Positions 35,138 through 44,907 of a stretch of 64,000 nt of DNA are shown here, one piece after another. The position numbers and the translations under genes were made by a program. The notes beneath the pieces are model-generated. The model was not told the DNA's origin. It did no database searches and was given only the letters and a program-made list of their open reading frames with translations. Source of the DNA: Alcanivorax sp. 1008 (GTDB lineage: Bacteria > Pseudomonadota > Gammaproteobacteria > Pseudomonadales > Alcanivoracaceae); the NCBI RefSeq assembly GCF_020667895.1, contig NZ_JAFMPS010000003.1, positions 1,586-65,585 on the forward strand, written 5' to 3'. Within the stretch, counting starts at the first letter, position 1. Every line of letters starts with the position of its first letter.

Positions 35138-35878
35138 TTACAGCCGTGCTACCCGGCTGCGCAGGTGGCTCAGGAAGCCGGTGGGGAAATCGGTGATGAT
35201 CGAAGTTACCCCCAGTGAGATGAGTCGTTCTGCTTCCTTAAGATCGTTCACCGTCCATACAGAAATGCCCAGATCATGTCGACGTACGTGATCCATCAAA
35301 CTGGCGCTGACCAGTCCATGATGGCAGATCAGCCAGTGGCACTGCAGGTCAATGCAGCTTTGGATCGGCTTGTTGCGACGGAACTGGCATACATAGCCAC
35401 GGTGAATTTCCGGAGCCGCGTGGCGCATCATGGAGAGAAAGCGAGAGCTGCTCGACGTCACCACAACACGTTGCTCCAGAGCCTGTTCACGAATCATACG
35501 CGCCAGTCTGTCGGCGGTGCGCTTTAGCGGTGCTTTGCCGTCTGCTTTAACTTCAAACTGAAATCGCATGTGATCTGGGCAGCTGTTCACCACCTGTTGC
35601 AGCGATGGCACCAGGCAAGGCGTGGGCCACCCCGGGATGGCTTGACGGGCATCATGGGCCATGGCGCTGGCCAAAGGCAGTTTGTGGGCGTTGCCGGCGT
35701 GGCCTGTAGTCCGTTTCAGGTCTGCGTCATGCAACACAAAAAGTTCATCGTCTCTGGATAAGCGCACATCCAGCTCGATTTCAGTGACGCCGGCAATCAC
35801 CGCCCGCTCAAAGCTGGGAAGGGTGTTTTCCGGTGCCTCACCACGAGCGCCGCGATGGCCGACTATGGCTGGCAGCAT
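35138..35878 (-). CDS. Glycerophosphodiester phosphodiesterase
   Basis: The 246-residue cytoplasmic enzyme (no signal peptide) hydrolyses glycerophosphodiesters to glycerol-3-phosphate and an alcohol. The GDPD catalytic features are all at the N-terminus: HRGARGEAPENT (His, Arg, Glu), then EIELDVRLSRDDELFVLHD with the metal-binding Glu/Asp and second His. The C-terminal SVWTVND block is conserved. The UgpQ/GlpQ2-type short form fits. It converges with the patatin gene; in Pseudomonas a similar gene lies near nqr too. Confidence 0.92.
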   Translation of the reverse strand: MLPAIVGHRGARGEAPENTLPSFERAVIAGVTEIELDVRLSRDDELFVLHDADLKRTTGHAGNAHKLPLASAMAHDARQAIPGWPTPCLVPSLQQVVNSCPDHMRFQFEVKADGKAPLKRTADRLARMIREQALEQRVVVTSSSSRFLSMMRHAAPEIHRGYVCQFRRNKPIQSCIDLQCHWLICHHGLVSASLMDHVRRHDLGISVWTVNDLKEAERLISLGVTSIITDFPTGFLSHLRSRVARL

Positions 35879-36017
35879 ACTGATTCTCCCTTGGTCTGTG
35901 GCGCGAGTATGCCGCCGCCTTGTGCTACCGTCTATCGCTGACCGAGGTCAATGTCGGCTGGTTGTGGTTAATGCATAGTGCCATCCAGTCAGGGAGCCAC
36001 CCGGCTAGGGAGTCACT

Positions 36018-36725
36018 ATGGCAGAGATCGTTTTTCAGGCCCACGGACTGACCAAGGTCTATGGCGATGGCGACCTCGCCGTGCATGCATTGCGCGGCGT
36101 TGATATGCAGTTATATGCGGGCGAGATGGTTGTGTTGCTAGGGGCTTCCGGCTCCGGCAAGTCTACCTTGCTGAATATTCTCGGTGGGCTGGACAATGCC
36201 ACCAGTGGCACGGTGCGGTATGGCGATATTGAGCTTGGTCAGGCGTCCGAGCGCCAGCTGACCCGTTACCGCCGACACCATGTCGGTTTTGTTTTTCAGT
36301 TTTATAACCTGATTGCCAGCCTCACAGCGTTGGAAAACGTTGCTGTGGCCACGGAAATTTCTGCGGACCCCATGAGCCCGGAGGATGCTCTGGGGCTGGT
36401 TGATCTGGGTGGCCGAGGGCATCACTTCCCTGCTGAGCTGTCCGGTGGGGAGCAGCAGAGGGTGGCCATCGCCCGAGCCATTGCCAAGCGTCCTGCTGTG
36501 CTGCTGTGTGACGAGCCCACCGGTGCACTGGACTCGAAAACTGGCGTGCGCGTGCTGCAAGCGCTGGCCAAGGTTAATCAGGAGATGGGCACGGCCACAG
36601 TAATCATTACCCACAACGCCGGCATTGCCGCCATGGCGGATCGGGTCATCACTCTTAGTGATGGTCGCATCAGTGAGGAACATCGCAATTCAACTCGTGC
36701 TGATCCAGCAGGACTAAGCTGGTGA
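36018..36725 (+). CDS. ABC transporter ATP-binding protein (LolD/MacB-type)
   Basis: The 235-residue ATPase has Walker [10 protein letters not shown] (Lys48), Q-loop in [12 protein letters not shown], signature LSGGEQQR, Walker [12 protein letters not shown] and H-loop ITHNA. This type pairs with FtsX-like permeases for lipoprotein, lipid or peptide export. The stop overlaps the permease start as GTGA. ATG 36018 is preceded by GGGAGTC. A 139-base gap before it separates it from the divergent glycerophosphodiesterase. Confidence 0.92.
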   Translation: MAEIVFQAHGLTKVYGDGDLAVHALRGVDMQLYAGEMVVLLGASGSGKSTLLNILGGLDNATSGTVRYGDIELGQASERQLTRYRRHHVGFVFQFYNLIASLTALENVAVATEISADPMSPEDALGLVDLGGRGHHFPAELSGGEQQRVAIARAIAKRPAVLLCDEPTGALDSKTGVRVLQALAKVNQEMGTATVIITHNAGIAAMADRVITLSDGRISEEHRNSTRADPAGLSW

Positions 36726-39094
36726 ACTGGCTTTCGGTGCTGGATCGCAAGCTGCTGCGCGAGCTATTTCATTTACGTGGCCAGGTATTGGCCATTGCAC
36801 TCGTGGTGGCCGGTGGCATCGCTGTGTGTGTGATGTCGCTGGTTAACTACGCATCGTTGTCTGAAACCAGAAGTCACTACTATCGTCAGCATGGCTTTGC
36901 GGATGTCTTTGTTGACCTGACTCGAGCGCCGCGCCATATGCTGGCTCAGGTGCAGCGGCTGGATGGTGTGGCGCGGACAGAAGCACGGGTGCAGTCGTCG
37001 TTGCGATTGCAACTGGAGGGGGTTACTGATCCGGTTAGCGGCCGGGTGCTGTCATTGCCAGATCAAGGGGAGCCGTCCTTGCATCGTCTTTTCCTGCGGG
37101 CTGGACGCATGCCGGACTCGCGCCGCAGTGACGAAGTGGTTGTGATAGGTAGCTTTGCCGAGGCGCATAACTTGAAGCCCGGCGACTCCCTGAGCGCGAT
37201 TATCAATGGTCGCTGGCAGGCGTTGCGTATTGTTGGTGTGGCCGAGTCGCCCGAGTTTATATATGTGATTCCACCGGGCAGCATGCTGCCGGATTATCGC
37301 CGCTATGCGGTTCTGTGGATGAGTGAGCGAGCGCTGGCGGCGGCCATGGATATGCAAGGTGCGTTTAATAATGTGCTGGTATCTTTGCAGCCAGACGTGC
37401 CAGAGGAGATGGTGATTGATCAGCTTGATGAGCTGTTTCGTGGCTCCGGCAGTACGGGTGCCTACGGCCGCGATGATCATTCATCTGACCGATTTCTTAG
37501 TGAGGAGTTGGCGCAGCTGCGTACCATGGCGCTGCTGTTTCCTGCCATCTTTATGGGCGTGGCAGTGTTTCTTATCAATGTGGTAGTGGGCCGCCTGGTG
37601 TCCACTCAGCGTGATGTGATTGCCGTACTCAAGGCATTTGGTTACAGCAATCTTCAGGTCAGTGTGCATTTTGGCAAGTTGGTATCCCTGATCATGTTGC
37701 TGGGAATTCTGCTTGGCATGATTGGTGGACTGGCACTGGCCCACGCATTGACCGAAATGTATATGCAGTATTTTCGTTTTCCGACTTTGTTGTTTTCGGT
37801 GCCCATGGCGCAAACCCTGCTGGTTGCAGTGATCGGTTTGCTGGCTGGCGTTGCCGGTGCCTACGGTGCATTACAGCGCGCTTTCCGGTTGTCTCCGGCG
37901 GCGGCCATGGGGCCAGAGCCGCCGCCAATTTATCGCCGTGCACGACTTGAAAGAATGTTCTTGCTGATCCGTTTCAGCCAGCCTGGCCGTATGATTTTGC
38001 GCAATATCGAGAGGCGGCCGTTACGCTCTTTAATGTCCGTGCTTGGCGTAGCCATGGCTACAGCCATTATTGTGCTGGGTACCTTCCAGTTTTCCGCTAT
38101 TAATTTGATTGTTCACAGCCAGTTCGCCCTTGTGCAGCAGGAGGATATGACAGTCACTCTTGTTAACCCGCGTACTGTGAATGCGGCTTATGAGCTGGCC
38201 GGTATCAATGGTGTCCGTGCTGTTGAAAGTAGTTTGGCAGTGGCCGTACGTTTGCGATCCGGTCACCGCAGTTGGCGGGTTGGTTTGATCGGACTACAGC
38301 CGGATGCGCAACTTAGTCTGCGGGTGGATACTGCGCTTGAGCGCATTGCGCTACCGGAGAAGGGCTTGTTGTTAACGGAGTTTTTGCTGGAAGAGTTGCA
38401 GGTGGGTGTGGGTGATTCATTGACGGTGGAGTGGCTCGATGGCAGTGGCGAGCAGAGCGAAGTGACTGTTGCAGGAGGCTCAAGGGAGTTTGTTGGTGTT
38501 GGTGCCTGGATGTCGCTACCTGAGCTGCAGCGTTTGCGTGGTAGAGGTGCAGAAATTAATCAGCTGCAATTGACAATAGATCCACAAATGCGCAGTGCCG
38601 TGTTGCAGGCACTCCAGGAGCGTCCGCAAATTGCCGGTGTCAGCGAGCGCCAGGCCATGCTGACCGCATTTAATGAAACCATTGGCCGCAGTTTTTTGAC
38701 CTATACATTTTTTATTGCCTTGCTGGGAGGCGTGATTGCCTTCGGAGTGATCTATAACACCGTGCGTATTTCCCTGGCGGAGCGAGGTCGAGAGCTGGCA
38801 AGTCTTCGTGTGCTGGGCTATCGACCATCGGAGGTGGATCATATTCTGCTGGGTGAGCTGGCGCTGCTGTTACTGCCTGGCATCCCGCTTGGCTGGTTAA
38901 TCGGCCAGCAGTTGGCTTGGTTGCTGGTCCATTTGATGGAAAGTGAACTGTATCGGATTCCATTGATTTTCACTGCTCAAACACTGGGGCTTGCTGCCAC
39001 AGTGGTGATACTGTCCGCCATATTGTCTGGCGTGGTGGCGGTAAGACGAGTGGCGAAACTGGACCTTATTGAAGTTCTGAAAACCCGCGAGTAA
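36722..39094 (+). CDS. FtsX-family ABC transporter permease (duplicated)
   Basis: The 790-residue membrane protein has two halves, each with a periplasmic region followed by an FtsX domain of three helices (about 265-400 and 660-785), plus an N-terminal helix (about 20-42) and a helix near residue 445 that starts the second half. Such double FtsX permeases are found in exporters that act with a membrane-fusion protein rather than in the Lol system. It starts with GTG overlapping the ATPase stop. The C-terminal [17 protein letters not shown]-like ending, as [14 protein letters not shown], is a typical FtsX tail. Substrate is unknown. Confidence 0.88.
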   Translation: MNWLSVLDRKLLRELFHLRGQVLAIALVVAGGIAVCVMSLVNYASLSETRSHYYRQHGFADVFVDLTRAPRHMLAQVQRLDGVARTEARVQSSLRLQLEGVTDPVSGRVLSLPDQGEPSLHRLFLRAGRMPDSRRSDEVVVIGSFAEAHNLKPGDSLSAIINGRWQALRIVGVAESPEFIYVIPPGSMLPDYRRYAVLWMSERALAAAMDMQGAFNNVLVSLQPDVPEEMVIDQLDELFRGSGSTGAYGRDDHSSDRFLSEELAQLRTMALLFPAIFMGVAVFLINVVVGRLVSTQRDVIAVLKAFGYSNLQVSVHFGKLVSLIMLLGILLGMIGGLALAHALTEMYMQYFRFPTLLFSVPMAQTLLVAVIGLLAGVAGAYGALQRAFRLSPAAAMGPEPPPIYRRARLERMFLLIRFSQPGRMILRNIERRPLRSLMSVLGVAMATAIIVLGTFQFSAINLIVHSQFALVQQEDMTVTLVNPRTVNAAYELAGINGVRAVESSLAVAVRLRSGHRSWRVGLIGLQPDAQLSLRVDTALERIALPEKGLLLTEFLLEELQVGVGDSLTVEWLDGSGEQSEVTVAGGSREFVGVGAWMSLPELQRLRGRGAEINQLQLTIDPQMRSAVLQALQERPQIAGVSERQAMLTAFNETIGRSFLTYTFFIALLGGVIAFGVIYNTVRISLAERGRELASLRVLGYRPSEVDHILLGELALLLLPGIPLGWLIGQQLAWLLVHLMESELYRIPLIFTAQTLGLAATVVILSAILSGVVAVRRVAKLDLIEVLKTRE

Positions 39095-39105
39095 AGGAGA
39101 CACAG

Positions 39106-40317
39106 GTGAGCGTTAAAAAAAGAAACTGGCTCGGTCGTGGTGTTTTTTGGGGGCTGATTGCGCTGGCAGCGCTATTTGCGGTTCTGACCACCCTGCGCGA
39201 ACAACCGGTATGGGTGGATGTTGCTGTGGTATCACGCCAGCCGTTGGAGGTCACCATTGTTGAAGAAGGCCGCACCCGTGTGCAGAACCGTTTCGTAGTC
39301 TCCGCGCCGGTGGCGGGTTATGTGCGTCGTATCGAACTTGAAGTAGGTGAGCGGGTGGCCCAGGGGCAGCTGCTGACGCGACTGGAGCCGTTGCGTAGTG
39401 AAGTGCTGGATGCGCGCTCCCGGGCTGAAGCAGAAGCCATGGTGGCCGCTGCACAAGCATCGCTGGCGGCGGCTGAGCAACAGGTGGCGGCTGTACAGGC
39501 GGACCAGCAACTGGCGGCCAGTGAGTTGAAGAGAATTGCTCAGTTGGCAGAAAAGCAGTTGGTGTCTCAAGAGGTGCTTCAGCAAACTGAGGCCGCCGCC
39601 GCCCGTACCGATGCAGCGCTGCGTTCTTCCCGCTTTGGCGTGGATGTGGCTCGTCATCAACTAGAGGCAGCGCGCATGCGTGTGTCGGTTTCTGCTGCCA
39701 GCAGTGGCGCCGCCAGTACGGACTTGGTGGACATTACCGCACCAGTGTCCGGTGCTGTGTTGCAGCGCCTGCGACAGAGCGAAGGTGTGGTAATGCCCGG
39801 TCAGTCATTACTGGAACTGGGCGACCCGGCAGCACTGGAAGTGGAAGTGGATGTGCAGAGTTTTGATGCGGTGCGTATTCAGCCCGGCACAGAAGTGCGC
39901 CTGACTGGCTGGGGTGGCGATGCGCTCATGGCGATTGTCCGTACCGTCGAGCCGGTGGGGTTTACCAAGGTGTCGGCACTGGGTGTTGAAGAGCAGCGTG
40001 TTCATGTGGTTCTGGATATTACTGCGCCGGCGCAGCAGTGGGCTTTGCTTGGTGATGGTTACCGGGTTGATGCGCATTTTATTTTGTGGCGCGGTGACGA
40101 TGTATTGGTGGTGCCGGAGTCAGCCCTGTTTCGTCGTGGAGATAAGCGTTATGTGTTTGTTGTCGACGGCGATATGGTCAAGGAACGTATGGTTGAAACC
40201 GGCAACAGTGACGGCTTCCGTATTGCCGTGCGCAGCGGCTTGGAGGAGGGCGAGCAGGTGGTGCGCCACCCTGACAACAGTCTGACTAATGGCGCACGGG
40301 TACGCAGCCGGCTTTAA
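39106..40317 (+). CDS. HlyD/MacA-like periplasmic adaptor protein
   Basis: The 403-residue protein has one N-terminal membrane anchor (about residues 11-28) and then the adaptor layout: lipoyl half-motif VSAPVAGYVRRIELEVGERV, a long Ala/Glu/Gln-rich alpha-helical hairpin (about 95-190), the second lipoyl half ITAPVSGAVLQRL, and beta-barrel plus membrane-proximal domains. It starts with GTG 39106 after AAAGGAG and lies 11 bases after the permease, completing an ATPase-permease-adaptor operon. No outer-membrane factor is encoded next to it. Its TAA shares bases with the stop codon of the convergent aguB. Confidence 0.9.
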   Translation: MSVKKRNWLGRGVFWGLIALAALFAVLTTLREQPVWVDVAVVSRQPLEVTIVEEGRTRVQNRFVVSAPVAGYVRRIELEVGERVAQGQLLTRLEPLRSEVLDARSRAEAEAMVAAAQASLAAAEQQVAAVQADQQLAASELKRIAQLAEKQLVSQEVLQQTEAAAARTDAALRSSRFGVDVARHQLEAARMRVSVSAASSGAASTDLVDITAPVSGAVLQRLRQSEGVVMPGQSLLELGDPAALEVEVDVQSFDAVRIQPGTEVRLTGWGGDALMAIVRTVEPVGFTKVSALGVEEQRVHVVLDITAPAQQWALLGDGYRVDAHFILWRGDDVLVVPESALFRRGDKRYVFVVDGDMVKERMVETGNSDGFRIAVRSGLEEGEQVVRHPDNSLTNGARVRSRL

Positions 40318-41207
40318 CGTCGGAAGCGCTTGGTCAGGTCACCATAGGCATCAATGCGGCGATCGCGCAGATACGGCCAAATGCGCCGAACTCGTTCGGT
40401 GCGGGCCATATCAATATCAATCAATAGCACTTTATCGCCATCCTCTCCGGTCTGACCGAGAATCTCGCCCTGCGGGCCGGCAATAAAGCTGTTGCCCCAG
40501 AACTGGATGCCGCCTTGACCAGTGGGTGAGGCTTCAAAGCCGGTGCGGTTGGCAACCATAACGGGCAGACCATTGGCTACACCATGGGCCCGTTGAATGG
40601 TGATCCAGGCATTCAGCTGGCGCTGTTTTTCGTCTTCATCGTCGGCCGGGTCCCAGCCGATGGCGGTGGGATAGAGCAGCAGTTCTGCTCCGGCTAGCGC
40701 CATCAGGCGCGCAGCCTCCGGGTACCACTGATCCCAGCACACCAGAATCCCCAGACGACCCACTGAGGTGTCAATGGGAGTGAAACCACTTTCTCCATCA
40801 AGACGCTCTGCGTCACCCGGGGTAAAGAAAAACTTTTCGTAAAAGCCAGGGTCGTCCGGGATGTGCATCTTGCGGTACTGCCCGGCGATGGAGCCATCTT
40901 TTTCCAGGACCACTGAGGTGTTGTGATAAAGCCCGGCGGCACGCTTTTCGAACAGGCTGGTGACCAGCACGATGGCCAGTTCCTTGGCCAGTTTGCCGAA
41001 ACGTTCCGTGGATGGGCCAGGAATGGTCTCCGCCTGATCGAACACATCGGTGTCTTCGGTCTGGCAGAAATACAGGCCGCGATGCAGTTCTTGCAGTAGC
41101 ACCAGTTCGGCACCCTGACTAGCCGCTTCACGGATCAGCTTTTCGGATTTTCGCTGATTGGCTTCGAGATCGCCGCTGTTGGATTGCTGGATCACTGCTA
41201 CCCGCAT
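40314..41207 (-). CDS. aguB: N-carbamoylputrescine amidase
   Basis: The 297-residue nitrilase-family enzyme hydrolyses N-carbamoylputrescine to putrescine, CO2 and ammonia in the cytoplasm. The Glu-Lys-Cys triad is visible in LLQELHRGLYF, YRKMHIPDDPGFYEKF and LVCWDQWYPEAAR. WDQWYPEAAR and the C-terminal RRIWPYLRDRRIDAY are typical of AguB. The start at 41207 has AGGAGAG upstream; an in-frame start at 41258 lies inside aguA. It follows aguA by 19 bases, completing the agmatine-to-putrescine route. Confidence 0.95.
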   Translation of the reverse strand: MRVAVIQQSNSGDLEANQRKSEKLIREAASQGAELVLLQELHRGLYFCQTEDTDVFDQAETIPGPSTERFGKLAKELAIVLVTSLFEKRAAGLYHNTSVVLEKDGSIAGQYRKMHIPDDPGFYEKFFFTPGDAERLDGESGFTPIDTSVGRLGILVCWDQWYPEAARLMALAGAELLLYPTAIGWDPADDEDEKQRQLNAWITIQRAHGVANGLPVMVANRTGFEASPTGQGGIQFWGNSFIAGPQGEILGQTGEDGDKVLLIDIDMARTERVRRIWPYLRDRRIDAYGDLTKRFRR

Positions 41208-41226
41208 CGTGCTCTCCTGTTTCCTG

Positions 41227-42246
41227 TTAATCCGTTGAGGTTGTTTTACGCAGGCCATGGGGCAATTGCATAGTCACACAATGCAGGCTGCCGTGCTGCC
41301 AGGTCAGAGCCAGACAGTCTATCGGCACTATTTCATGGTGTGGAAAGGCTTTTTTCATTTGGCTAATGGCCATCGCATCAGTGTCACAGTTGTATACGGG
41401 CAGTAGTACGGCACCATTTATGATCAGGAAGTTTGCATAGGTGGCCGGCAGTCGATGGCCATCGTCGTCGAACAAGGCTGGGGTCATCGGCAGGGGTACC
41501 AGTTTGAGCTGGTATTGAGCAGCCAGTGCTTGCAGCTCCAGCTCCATCTTTGCCAGCTCGTCATAATGACTATCGGTTTTGTCTGTACATTGCACATAGG
41601 CAATGGTGCTGTCGTCGCAGAATCTGGCCAGGGTATCGATGTGAGCGTCAGTATCGTCGCCTTCGAGGTCGCCGTGACTGAGCCACAAGACCTGTGTCAC
41701 ACCAAGATGATGGGCCAGTTGCGCTTCGATATCCGCCTGACTCAAGTCCGGGTTGCGGTTCGGGTTCAGTAAACAATAGCGTGTGGTTAGTAGCTGGCCG
41801 TGGCTATTGATTTCCAGAGAGCCACCTTCCATTACCAGCGGCACACTTTCTACCGGCGCGTTCCAGTCAAGTTTGCCTGTAGTGGTGTTGTCTAGCGCCG
41901 CTTCGAATTTGCCGCCCCAGCCGTTGAAGACAAAGTCCTTGATTAACAGGTCGCCGTTACGAATTACCGATAGCGGGCCGAAGTCGCGAGCCCAGGTATC
42001 GTTGTAGTCGAGTTGACGCATCTGCAGGCGCGATCGATCCACTTGGCCGAGCCGCTCGAGAATATGTTCTTCGTGGGCCTGATCACGGCACAAAATAAGC
42101 AGATTTTCTCTTTTCAGAATGGCTTGAGCCAGTGCCTGATAGGTGGCTTCTGCCCGGTCCATAATGTAAGCCCAGTCAGTATCCGGGTGAGGCCAGGCAA
42201 TCATGACTCCCCATTGCGGGTGCCATTCAGGCAGCAGTCTGCTCAT
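41227..42246 (-). CDS. aguA: Agmatine deiminase
   Basis: The 339-residue enzyme converts agmatine to N-carbamoylputrescine and ammonia. It belongs to the porphyromonas-type peptidyl-arginine deiminase fold: NDTWARDFGP, VMEGGSLEINSHG, HGDLEGDDTDAHID and the catalytic Cys in GSLHCVTMQ near the C-terminus are all present. It is the first gene of the aguA-aguB unit, and the terminator of the upstream gene lies about 30 bases before its start. Confidence 0.95.
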   Translation of the reverse strand: MSRLLPEWHPQWGVMIAWPHPDTDWAYIMDRAEATYQALAQAILKRENLLILCRDQAHEEHILERLGQVDRSRLQMRQLDYNDTWARDFGPLSVIRNGDLLIKDFVFNGWGGKFEAALDNTTTGKLDWNAPVESVPLVMEGGSLEINSHGQLLTTRYCLLNPNRNPDLSQADIEAQLAHHLGVTQVLWLSHGDLEGDDTDAHIDTLARFCDDSTIAYVQCTDKTDSHYDELAKMELELQALAAQYQLKLVPLPMTPALFDDDGHRLPATYANFLIINGAVLLPVYNCDTDAMAISQMKKAFPHHEIVPIDCLALTWQHGSLHCVTMQLPHGLRKTTSTD

Positions 42247-42276
42247 GTTGGTTCAGTGACTCCGTAAAAAAGAAAA

Positions 42277-42292
42277 CCGGATCAGGATCCGG
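42277..42292 (-). terminator. Rho-independent terminator of the BamE-like gene
   Basis: CCGGAT and ATCCGG form a 6-base stem with loop CAGG. Read on the minus strand it is followed by TTTTCTTTTTT, so it ends the transcript of the gene at 42325-43503 just before aguA. Confidence 0.85.
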
Positions 42293-42324
42293 CTTTCTGT
42301 GGGCGCTAGAAGGTGGGAGCTATA

Positions 42325-43503
42325 TTACCACTGAAGGCTGAATCCACTCTCACCTTGCTCTTCTTTTTTCTCGCTATTTTGCTTCTCAGGTTGTGCCGCT
42401 GGCTTGGCCGCGGACTCCTTGGCGGGCTTCGCAGGCGGCTGCTCTGCTGACGGCTTGGCCGGCTCCTGTGCAGGTTGCTCTTCGGCAGGCGCTTCCTCTG
42501 CTTGCTGGGCTGCGGGCGCAGCCTCTGGCTCTGCAGCAGAGGCGGGCTCTTCCATCACAATGCGGCCGGTCGCTGGGTCAAAACGGAAACGGGCTGCCTC
42601 TGCCGGAGCCTGAGCAGGTGCTTCTGTGGCAGGAGCCTCCTTCGCAGGTGCAGCTGGCTCAGCCGGCTTGACTGGCTTGGCGGCTGGAGTGGCTGGTTCC
42701 GGTGTGGCAGCAGCTGGCTGGGTCTCTACCGGAGCTACCGGTTTGCCATCTGCTCCGACCTCGATCATCCGCCCGGTGGCAGGATCAAAGCGCATACTAG
42801 TGGCAGAACTTGCAGGGGCGGTGGCCGGGGCAACCGCTGCCGGTGCGATGGCTGCAGGGGCAGTTTTCTTTGACTCTGATTTCTTTGGCTGCTGTGGCTC
42901 GGCAGCCGGAGCTTGCTCTGCTGCGGGAGCAGGAGCTGGCGTGGCCTCAGTCTCGGTCTCGATCTCAGCCTCCGGTACGGTCTGCGCTGCCGGTGAGCGG
43001 ACGGGCTTGCCATCTGGGCCGATCTCGATGATTCGACCGGTGGCCGGGTCGAAGCGGAAGGTGCTTTCTGCCGCGGCAGGAGCGCTGTCTGGCTCAGCTT
43101 CTTTGGCTGCGCCGGCTTCCGCCGCTGCGCCGGCCTTTGCCGGGGCCTCTGTTGAGTTGATTTCTTCAATCGCCGGCGGCTGCTCAGTGACTTCCGCCTG
43201 AGGCGAGGTTTGCGAAGCTTCTTCAGGCACAGGAGCCGGTGCAGGAGGGGGAGTAGTCAGCGTTTGAGCATGCTGAACTGCATGAATGGTGTATTTGCCT
43301 TCGAAATAAACGGTGAAATCGTCATATACCCACCGGCTGATGGGTGGCGTGCCGACGGGTGCCACCTGGCTCGCCGGATTGCCGAACTGCTTGCGCACGG
43401 CATCCTGAGTCATGCCGCGATCAGGCAGCTGGCCGGCGGCAAACAGGCTGGAAGTCAGGCCCAGCAGGCCCGCGGCCAGCAGGGCTGTTGTTGTTATACG
43501 CAT
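42325..43503 (-). CDS. Exported Ala/Pro/Glu-rich protein with three FRFDPATGR repeats
   Basis: The 392-residue protein has a Sec signal peptide (MRITTTALLAAGLLGLTSSLFA, cleaved before AGQ). Residues about 30-78 resemble a BamE/SmpA-type fold: GMTQDAVRKQFGNPASQ and WVYDDFTVYFEGKYT. From about residue 85 the sequence is a low-complexity Ala/Pro/Glu/Lys linker interrupted by three copies of a 20-residue unit, [FM]RFDPATGRIIEIGPDGKP, at residues 149, 237 and 306 (the last copy is degenerate after the Arg). The linkers look like periplasm-spanning spacers. A GGGGGA site precedes the ATG. Composition is extreme but codon periodicity is normal. I do not recognise a function; an envelope-spanning scaffold is possible. 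Confidence 0.75.
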   Translation of the reverse strand: MRITTTALLAAGLLGLTSSLFAAGQLPDRGMTQDAVRKQFGNPASQVAPVGTPPISRWVYDDFTVYFEGKYTIHAVQHAQTLTTPPPAPAPVPEEASQTSPQAEVTEQPPAIEEINSTEAPAKAGAAAEAGAAKEAEPDSAPAAAESTFRFDPATGRIIEIGPDGKPVRSPAAQTVPEAEIETETEATPAPAPAAEQAPAAEPQQPKKSESKKTAPAAIAPAAVAPATAPASSATSMRFDPATGRMIEVGADGKPVAPVETQPAAATPEPATPAAKPVKPAEPAAPAKEAPATEAPAQAPAEAARFRFDPATGRIVMEEPASAAEPEAAPAAQQAEEAPAEEQPAQEPAKPSAEQPPAKPAKESAAKPAAQPEKQNSEKKEEQGESGFSLQW

Positions 43504-43662
43504 TCCTATTCCCCCACAGGAGGTGCAATTTCAAGTGATATTAGAAAGTTAGCGCTGGTTATTCAACTACTTTGCCAAATTGTGCCCCCGCTCATGTTGC
43601 AGACATGGGAGTTAATCAGAGTGTACAGATCATCTTTCTAGGCGGCATGGTTTAGTGCTTAA

Positions 43663-44907
43663 ATGCGCGCCATGCTGAAACCATTCTCCCTATATGTTGG
43701 CCTGCGTTACACAGGCGCCAGAGCCCGCAATGGCTTTATCTCAGTAATCACCCTGATTTCCGCACTGGGCTTGATGCTCGGCGTGGCGGTGTTGATTACC
43801 GTTTTATCTGTGATGAACGGCTTCGATCGCGAGCTGCAGACGCGGATTCTGGGCATGGTCACCCATGTTTCGGTGACTGGCCGCGAGCCAGTGGCGGATT
43901 GGGAGTCATTGGCTGCGGTGGCCAATCGTCATGATGAAGTGCTGGCGGCGGCGCCGTTTCGGCAGATGGAGGGCATGCTAAGTCATCAGGGGCAGGTGGC
44001 CGGGGTAATCGCCACCGGGATACTGCCTGAGGCGGAGCGTCAGGTGTCTATTATTGGCGACTTCATTGATAGCGGTGATCTGGACTCGCTTCAGTCCGGT
44101 GAGTTCAACGTGGTCATTGGCTATGGCTTGGCGCGGCGACTGAATGCCGCTCTGGGCGACAAGGTAACTTTGGTATTGCCTGAGGCGACCCTGTCGCCGG
44201 CCGGCGTGATGCCGCGCTTCCGGCGTTTTACCGTTACCGGTATTTTCCGGGTGCGTGCGGAAGTTGATGGGATGCTGGCTTATATCCATGTGGATGATGC
44301 GGCTCGCTTGGCGCGAGCCCCCGGTACGGCAGAAGGCATTCGCCTGCGCCTGAAGGATTTATTCGAGGCGCCGTATATTGGCTGGCAGCTTGAGCGGGAA
44401 TTGGGACCGGACTACCACAGCAGCGACTGGACCCGTAGCCATGGCAGCCTGTTCCAGGCAATTCGTATGGAAAAAACCATGATGACGCTGTTGCTGTCTT
44501 TTATCGTTGCAGTGGCGGCTTTCAATATCATTTCCAGTCAGGTGATGCTGGTCACCGAGAAACGGGGCAACATTGCCGTGATGCGTACTTTGGGCGCCAC
44601 GCCCGGTATGATCATGCGGGTGTTTATGGTGCAAGGTACTTTGATCGGCTTTGCCGGCACTGCGGCGGGAACGGCACTTGGCGTGCTGCTTTCCACTAAT
44701 ATCAGCGCCATCGCCCGATGGCTGGAAGATACTTTTAATGCGCAGATGTTTGATGCCTATTTCGTCAATTATCTGCCTTCCGAGCTGCAGTGGGGCGATG
44801 TGACCACCATTGTATCCATTGCTCTGGCGATCAGTTTTAGTGCCACTTTGTATCCATCCTGGCGGGCCAGTCGTGTACTTCCAGCGGAGGCGCTGCGTTA
44901 TGAGTGA
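43663..44907 (+). CDS. Lipoprotein-releasing ABC permease (LolC/LolE/LolF family)
   Basis: The permease of up to 414 residues has one N-terminal helix (about 28-52), a periplasmic domain and three C-terminal helices (about 275, 320 and 375). The opening LYVGLRYTGARARNGFISVI and the hook-containing periplasmic domain are typical of LolC/E. It extracts mature outer-membrane lipoproteins from the inner membrane and passes them to LolA. ATG 43672 is an alternative start (MLKPFSLYVG). It overlaps lolD by eight bases. Only one such permease is encoded here, whereas E. coli and Pseudomonas have two around lolD, so a LolF-type homodimeric system is likely. Confidence 0.9.
   Translation: MRAMLKPFSLYVGLRYTGARARNGFISVITLISALGLMLGVAVLITVLSVMNGFDRELQTRILGMVTHVSVTGREPVADWESLAAVANRHDEVLAAAPFRQMEGMLSHQGQVAGVIATGILPEAERQVSIIGDFIDSGDLDSLQSGEFNVVIGYGLARRLNAALGDKVTLVLPEATLSPAGVMPRFRRFTVTGIFRVRAEVDGMLAYIHVDDAARLARAPGTAEGIRLRLKDLFEAPYIGWQLERELGPDYHSSDWTRSHGSLFQAIRMEKTMMTLLLSFIVAVAAFNIISSQVMLVTEKRGNIAVMRTLGATPGMIMRVFMVQGTLIGFAGTAAGTALGVLLSTNISAIARWLEDTFNAQMFDAYFVNYLPSELQWGDVTTIVSIALAISFSATLYPSWRASRVLPAEALRYE

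Noticed and set aside
40311-40320. Terminator between the adaptor gene and aguB
   Set aside because: The two stop codons share bases and no hairpin with a T-run is present on either strand.
42626-43201. 191-codon plus-strand frame rich in Ala and Gly
   Set aside because: It is the mirror of the Ala/Pro/Glu-rich minus-strand gene; composition explains the open frame.
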